From positions 1 through 37,041 of the forward strand of contig DAHUZS010000074.1 of assembly GCA_027315045.1 (NCBI GenBank): a DNA stretch of 37,041 nucleotides. Direction: 5' to 3'. Of this stretch, positions 33,140 through 37,041 are shown one piece after another. The stretch's first letter is position 1. Each line of letters begins with the position of its first letter. The DNA comes from Acidimicrobiaceae bacterium. GTDB lineage: Bacteria; Actinomycetota; Acidimicrobiia; Acidimicrobiales; RAAP-2. The notes under the pieces are model-generated. The model worked only from the letters and a program-made list of their open reading frames with translations. It was not told the DNA's origin and made no database searches. A program made the translations under genes and the position numbers.

Positions 33140-34072
33140 TCAGTCCGACTTCGGTCGGTCGCGGGTCTCCAGCCAACGGCGGAGGCCGGCGGCGTTGGAG
33201 TGGACCCCGTTCATGACCTCGAACTTCTCGAGGTGCTCCTCGGCGACCACCCCCTGGGCCGGGTTGAAGCGACGGGCGAGGGCGTCGGCGATGTCCTCGC
33301 CCGCCCGATAGGCCACCTCGGCAGTCTCGGCCCACTGGCGAAGCATTCCTTCTGCCTCGGCCAGGATCTCGTCCGGCTCGGGGAGCAGCCCGTAGTGGGC
33401 GAGGGCCAGGGCGCTCGGCCGGCGGATGGCAAACCGGCGCAGCGAGTTGAGCGCCTGTTCGAGGTCGAAGTCCGGCGGCGGAGTGGCCGGGCGCAGGACG
33501 CCGACGTCGGGCAATCGGACCCCGACCGCGTCGCCGACGAAGAGGATCCCGCTCTCGGAGTCGTGCAGGCCGACATGGTGCTTGGCATGCCCCGGCGAGT
33601 CGACAACGGTGAGCGCCCGTCCCGGGCCAACGACGACCTCCTCCCCGTCGGCCAGCACGTGCAGCCGACTCTGGGGGGTCGGCTCGAGCCGCCCGTAGAG
33701 GGAGTCGAGCAACGGCCCGTAGACCTGCGCCGCCGAGGCGATCAAGCGGCTCGGGTCGGCCAGGTGCCTCGCCCCCTTCTCGTGCACGTAGACCGTGGCG
33801 TTCGGGAACGCCCGAGCCATGTCGCCCACCCCGCCCGCGTGGTCGAGGTGGATGTGCGTCACCATCACACCGGCCAGGTCGTCGGCCCCCAGTCCGAGGC
33901 CCGCGAGCGCATCGAGTACCACCGGCACCGACGACTGGCTGCCTGTCTCGACCAGGACCGGAGCTGGCCCCTCGAGGAGGTAGCCAGCCGTGACCCGCCG
34001 CCAGCCGCCGAGCAGGGTGTCGATCTCGATGACGCCCGGACCGATGCGCCTGGGCGTCGCGACGTCGTTCAC
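33140..34072 (-). CDS. MBL-fold metallo-hydrolase
   Basis: From the GTG at 34072 the product is 310 residues. The metallo-beta-lactamase motif H73-x-H75-x-D77-H78 is in MVTHIHLDHAGGVGDMA. A further histidine is in DSPGHAKHHVGLHD, and the metal-bridging Asp is in GILFVGDAVGVRLPD; another histidine lies in ALAHYGLL. This suits a two-metal hydrolase of the lactonase/glyoxalase-II group. The GTG overlaps the stop of the glucose-dehydrogenase gene (GTGA). Its place behind GH15 and glucose dehydrogenase suggests it could open glucono-lactone, but the sequence alone does not prove the substrate. Confidence 0.88.
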   Translation of the reverse strand: MNDVATPRRIGPGVIEIDTLLGGWRRVTAGYLLEGPAPVLVETGSQSSVPVVLDALAGLGLGADDLAGVMVTHIHLDHAGGVGDMARAFPNATVYVHEKGARHLADPSRLIASAAQVYGPLLDSLYGRLEPTPQSRLHVLADGEEVVVGPGRALTVVDSPGHAKHHVGLHDSESGILFVGDAVGVRLPDVGVLRPATPPPDFDLEQALNSLRRFAIRRPSALALAHYGLLPEPDEILAEAEGMLRQWAETAEVAYRAGEDIADALARRFNPAQGVVAEEHLEKFEVMNGVHSNAAGLRRWLETRDRPKSD

Positions 34073-35115
34073 CGGGCGACCTCGACGACCACCTTCACAT
34101 CGTCGGGCTCCCGCTGGAGCGCCTGAGACCAGTTCTTCAAGGGCACCCGGCGGGTGATCAGGCGCTCGAGCCATGACCGGTCCGCCTTGGCCAGGGCCTC
34201 CGCCCCGGCCTCGTAATGCCGTCGGTTCGCGTTCACCGAGCCCACCACCGACTCGTTCTCGAGCACCATCGAACGGTTGAGGGACCCGGCATCGACGTCG
34301 AGGGTCCGGCCGCCGGAGGACACGCCGGTCAGGCACACCACCCCTCCCGGACCGATGTGCTCGATCGCGTCGAAGACCAAGGAGCCCACGCCGGTGCACT
34401 CGATGATGGCGTCCGGCTCCTTGCAGGCGTTCGAGATCGCACCGGTGTGGTACTGGCCCCCGAGCGCCCGGACCAGGTCGGGCTTGATGCCCGTCTCCAT
34501 CTGGTCGATCACGTGCACCTCGAGGCCCCGCTGGACCCCGAGGAGGGCGGCGAGGAGCCCGACGGGCCCCGCGCCGGTCACGACCGCCGTCTTGGGCTCC
34601 CAGTGGGCCCTCGCCCCGATCCGGTCGACCTGCTCCCAGGCCTTCGCCACCACGCTCGTCGGCTCCAGTAGCACGCCGAGCTCCCCGAGCCGCTGGTCGA
34701 CCTTCACCACGTAGTCCGGGGAGATCCGGTAGCGCTCCGAGAGGTAGCCGTCGTAGGCCTTGATGCCGCGCTCGGTGTACTGGCCGTTCCGACAGAAGTC
34801 CCACTCGCCCACGGCGCAGTTCGGGCACGGGACTGGGTCGGGGCGCCGCACGATGCCGACCACGAAGTCGCCGGAAGACACCGGGGCGCCGGCCGGGGCC
34901 TCGAGCACCTTGCCCAACGACTCGTGCCCGAGAACCAGACGCTCCCGGCCCGGCGGCGCCCATCCGTAGACACCCGAGAGGATCTCGGCGTCGGTGCCGC
35001 AGATCCCCACCCCGACCGTCTCAACCAGGACATCGCCGTCGGCCGCCGGCGGCTCGTCGATGTCGGAGAGCTCGGCCGTCCCGGCCTTCAGCGGGACGAC
35101 GGTCAGGGCTTTCAT
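34069..35115 (-). CDS. Glucose 1-dehydrogenase-like zinc alcohol dehydrogenase
   Basis: The 348-residue medium-chain dehydrogenase has the catalytic zinc site C39 (GVGICGTDAEIL) with H64-E65 (LGHES), and a structural-zinc lobe with C97, C100 and C108 (PCPNCAVGEWDFC). The block EWDFCRNGQYTERGIKAYDG is characteristic of the glucose 1-dehydrogenase family known from Thermoplasma and Haloferax. The nucleotide site is VVTGAGPVGLLAALLG. It should oxidise glucose or a similar aldose to the lactone with NAD(P). The ATG at 35115 overlaps the GH15 stop by four bases (ATGA), and its own stop overlaps the MBL gene, so all three are coupled. Confidence 0.9.
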   Translation of the reverse strand: MKALTVVPLKAGTAELSDIDEPPAADGDVLVETVGVGICGTDAEILSGVYGWAPPGRERLVLGHESLGKVLEAPAGAPVSSGDFVVGIVRRPDPVPCPNCAVGEWDFCRNGQYTERGIKAYDGYLSERYRISPDYVVKVDQRLGELGVLLEPTSVVAKAWEQVDRIGARAHWEPKTAVVTGAGPVGLLAALLGVQRGLEVHVIDQMETGIKPDLVRALGGQYHTGAISNACKEPDAIIECTGVGSLVFDAIEHIGPGGVVCLTGVSSGGRTLDVDAGSLNRSMVLENESVVGSVNANRRHYEAGAEALAKADRSWLERLITRRVPLKNWSQALQREPDDVKVVVEVAR

Positions 35116-37041
35116 GGCTTCCTCCTCGACAGATTCCGCGACTGGCTCGGGGTCCTGGCCGGTCGCTTCTTCGGTTGGTCCCGGTCTGCTTTGACGTGCA
35201 GGCGCTGGTCGTCCCCGCGCCCGTCGGCGGCCACCCGGCCCGATCCCCACATCCGCCACGGATGCCGGGTGGCGCGGCCCATGGTGACCATCGGCGCGCC
35301 GAGAGCCGCGACCGTGGGGTGCCTCACGCCCTTCTCGAGGCCCGGTCCGGCGTCGTGCCCGCTCAATCGGTACGCAGTGTTGACCAAGGAGACGTGCGAG
35401 AACGCCTGGGGAAAATTGCCCACCTGACGACGAAGAACCGGGTCGTACTCCTCGCTCAGCAGTCCGAGATCGTTGCGAAGGGCGAGCAGGCGACCGAACA
35501 CTTGGGCCGCGTCGTCGACCCGCCCGATCATGTGCAGGCAGTCGGCCAGCCAGAAGGAGCAGGCCAAGAAGGCGCCCTCCCGGCCGGTCAACCCGTCCAC
35601 CGCCCCGTCGTCGGTGGTGAGGTAGCGGAGGACGAACCCGTCCTGGACGAGCTCCCGCTCGATGGCCTCGACGGTGGAGACCACGCGCGGGTCCTCGGGC
35701 GGCAGGAAGCCGACCAACGGGATCATGAGGAGGCTCGCGTCGAGCTGGTCCGAGCCGTAGTACTGGGTGAAGGCCTGCTTCTCCTGGTTGAACCCCTGGT
35801 CGCAAACCTCGGAATGGATCGCCTCACGCAGGGACCGCCAGCGCTCGAGCGGCCCCTCGAGGGTAGGCCAGGCCTCCAGGGTCCGCACGGCCCGGTCGAC
35901 CGCCACCCACGCCATCACCTTGGAGTGGGTGAAGTGTCGCCTCGGCCCGCGGACCTCCCAGATCCCGTCGTCGGGCCGCTTCCAACCCTCCTCGAGGAAC
36001 TCGACCATGCCCCGCTGGAGGTCCCACATGGCCCGACTGGTCACCCCGTCGAACTGGCAGGCGGTGAACAAAGCGTCCATCACCTCGCCGTAGACGTCCA
36101 GCTGGTACTGGCCCGAGGCGGCGTTGCCGACTCGCACCGGCTTGGAGCCCTCGTAGCCGGCGAGCCAGTCCACCTCCCACTCCTCGAGGCGTCGCTCCCC
36201 GGAAGCCCCGTACATGATCTGGAGCTTGGACACGTCGCCCGAGGCGGCCCGCAGCAGCCAGTCCCGCCAGGCCATGGCCTCTTCGTGGTAGCCGCCTCGC
36301 ATGAGCGACTCAAGGGTCAGCGTGGCGTCGCGCAGCCAGCAGTAGCGGTAGTCCCAGTTGCGGTTGCCACCGATCGCCTCGGGCAGCGAAGTGGTCGCGG
36401 CGGCCACGATGCCCCCGGTGGGCTCGTAGGTCAGCGCCTTGAGGGTGATGAGCGAGCGGAGCACGGCGTCACGATGCTCGCCGTCGTAAGAGCAGCCGGC
36501 CGACCAGGCCTTCCACCAGGCCGAGGTGGAGGCGATCGAGTACCACGGGTCCACGGGGCGGGGCGGCAGCTCGTGGGAGCGGTACCAGGTGAGGACGAAG
36601 GGGAGGTTCTGGCCCTCCGACAGCGTGAAGCCGGCCACCGTCTTCAGGTGCTCCCCGCGGGTCTCGGCCAGGGTCCACAGGGCCACCGAGTCGGGGCCCG
36701 CAGTCCCGGTGAGCAGGTTCTCGTTGTTGGTCACCCATGGCACGACCTGGCCGTAGCCGAACCGGATCACCAACTCCATGCGGACGTCGACCTGGCCCGA
36801 GAGGCACTCCACCGTCCGGACCACCTGGGGGTGGTCTTCGCGGATGGGCATGCAGTCGGTCAGTCGGATCCTGCCGGAGCGGGTCTCGAAGTCGGTCTCC
36901 AAGACGAGGGTGCCCTCGCGGTAGCGGCGGGTGGTTCGGGTGACCTTGGCGGCCGGTGCGATCTTCCAGTACCCGTTCGACTCGTCCCCGAGCAGTTTGG
37001 CGAAGCAGGCGTCCGAGTCGAAGTGGGGCAGGCACAGCCAG
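35112..37041 (-). CDS. Glycoside hydrolase family 15 protein (glucoamylase/trehalase type), 5' end outside window
   Basis: The frame is open to the window edge, so the N-terminus is missing. Its first visible residues, WLCLPHFDSDACFAKLLGD, are the usual start of the GH15 N-terminal domain. The (alpha/alpha)6 catalytic barrel carries GGNRNWDYRYCWLRDATLTL, QYQLDVYGEVMDALF and LLSEEYDPVLRRQVGNFPQA; glutamates in the last two motifs are the likely acid/base pair. Bacterial GH15 enzymes hydrolyse alpha-glucosides such as malto-oligosaccharides, dextran or, in mycobacteria, trehalose. No signal peptide can be judged. After the usual end (HVSLVNTAYRLSG) there is an extra tail of about 70 residues, ending very basic (Lys/Arg/Ser/Pro). 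Its stop overlaps the glucose dehydrogenase start. Confidence 0.93.
   Translation of the reverse strand, partial: WLCLPHFDSDACFAKLLGDESNGYWKIAPAAKVTRTTRRYREGTLVLETDFETRSGRIRLTDCMPIREDHPQVVRTVECLSGQVDVRMELVIRFGYGQVVPWVTNNENLLTGTAGPDSVALWTLAETRGEHLKTVAGFTLSEGQNLPFVLTWYRSHELPPRPVDPWYSIASTSAWWKAWSAGCSYDGEHRDAVLRSLITLKALTYEPTGGIVAAATTSLPEAIGGNRNWDYRYCWLRDATLTLESLMRGGYHEEAMAWRDWLLRAASGDVSKLQIMYGASGERRLEEWEVDWLAGYEGSKPVRVGNAASGQYQLDVYGEVMDALFTACQFDGVTSRAMWDLQRGMVEFLEEGWKRPDDGIWEVRGPRRHFTHSKVMAWVAVDRAVRTLEAWPTLEGPLERWRSLREAIHSEVCDQGFNQEKQAFTQYYGSDQLDASLLMIPLVGFLPPEDPRVVSTVEAIERELVQDGFVLRYLTTDDGAVDGLTGREGAFLACSFWLADCLHMIGRVDDAAQVFGRLLALRNDLGLLSEEYDPVLRRQVGNFPQAFSHVSLVNTAYRLSGHDAGPGLEKGVRHPTVAALGAPMVTMGRATRHPWRMWGSGRVAADGRGDDQRLHVKADRDQPKKRPARTPSQSRNLSRRKP

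Overview
The window is very GC-rich bacterial chromosome with dense genes, many GTG starts and tRNA genes that do not encode the terminal CCA. An MptB-type polyprenol-phosphate mannosyltransferase, an acyl-CoA carboxylase epsilon subunit and lone tRNA/yajQ synteny point to an actinobacterium. A member of the Acidimicrobiia or a close deep-branching class is my inference; no marker here fixes the class. I see no phage, CRISPR array, intact insertion sequence or plasmid functions. This is a core-genome region with a few unusual gene neighbourhoods.

Layout. 1-5900: tRNA-Met (cut by the window edge), tRNA-Thr, a PAT-like acetyltransferase, an MptB-like mannosyltransferase, a crotonase-TetR pair, a double-GNAT protein, tRNA-Tyr and yajQ. 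6100-12400: a gtrA-like/cobT pair, tesB convergent with citrate synthase, an unknown membrane-anchored protein and a clear UDP-sulfoquinovose synthase. 12600-19800: rmuC, phoU, asd and lysC (with a well-placed internal start for a beta subunit), tandem overlapping cyclophilins and an S51-like protein lacking its serine nucleophile.

19862-27647 is the metabolic core. It holds hbd and the B12-dependent mutase meaA/ecm on the plus strand. Facing them on the minus strand is ccr-epi-accD-accE, and a thiolase diverges from ccr. Together these supply most of the first half of the ethylmalonyl-CoA pathway: acetyl-CoA to acetoacetyl-CoA, 3-hydroxybutyryl-CoA, crotonyl-CoA, ethylmalonyl-CoA and methylsuccinyl-CoA. 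They also supply a propionyl-CoA carboxylase beta/epsilon pair. Citrate synthase, a crotonase and cobT elsewhere in the window fit the same carbon flow. Genes for methylsuccinyl-CoA dehydrogenase, mesaconyl-CoA hydratase and malyl-CoA lyase are not in the window.

27644-33130 is an information-processing block. The SRP RNA gene ffs, an ABM-family small protein, dnaX, recR and a sixA-type phosphatase run on the minus strand. tadA, flanked by two tRNA-Ser genes, runs on the plus strand. ybaB, which usually lies between dnaX and recR, is absent. A broken DUF488 gene and a small SHOCT-like protein follow. 33140-37041 is a tightly overlapped operon of a GH15 glycoside hydrolase (cut by the window end), a glucose-1-dehydrogenase-like enzyme and an MBL-fold hydrolase. 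It reads as a route from a glucoside through glucose to gluconate, with the MBL protein as a candidate lactonase.
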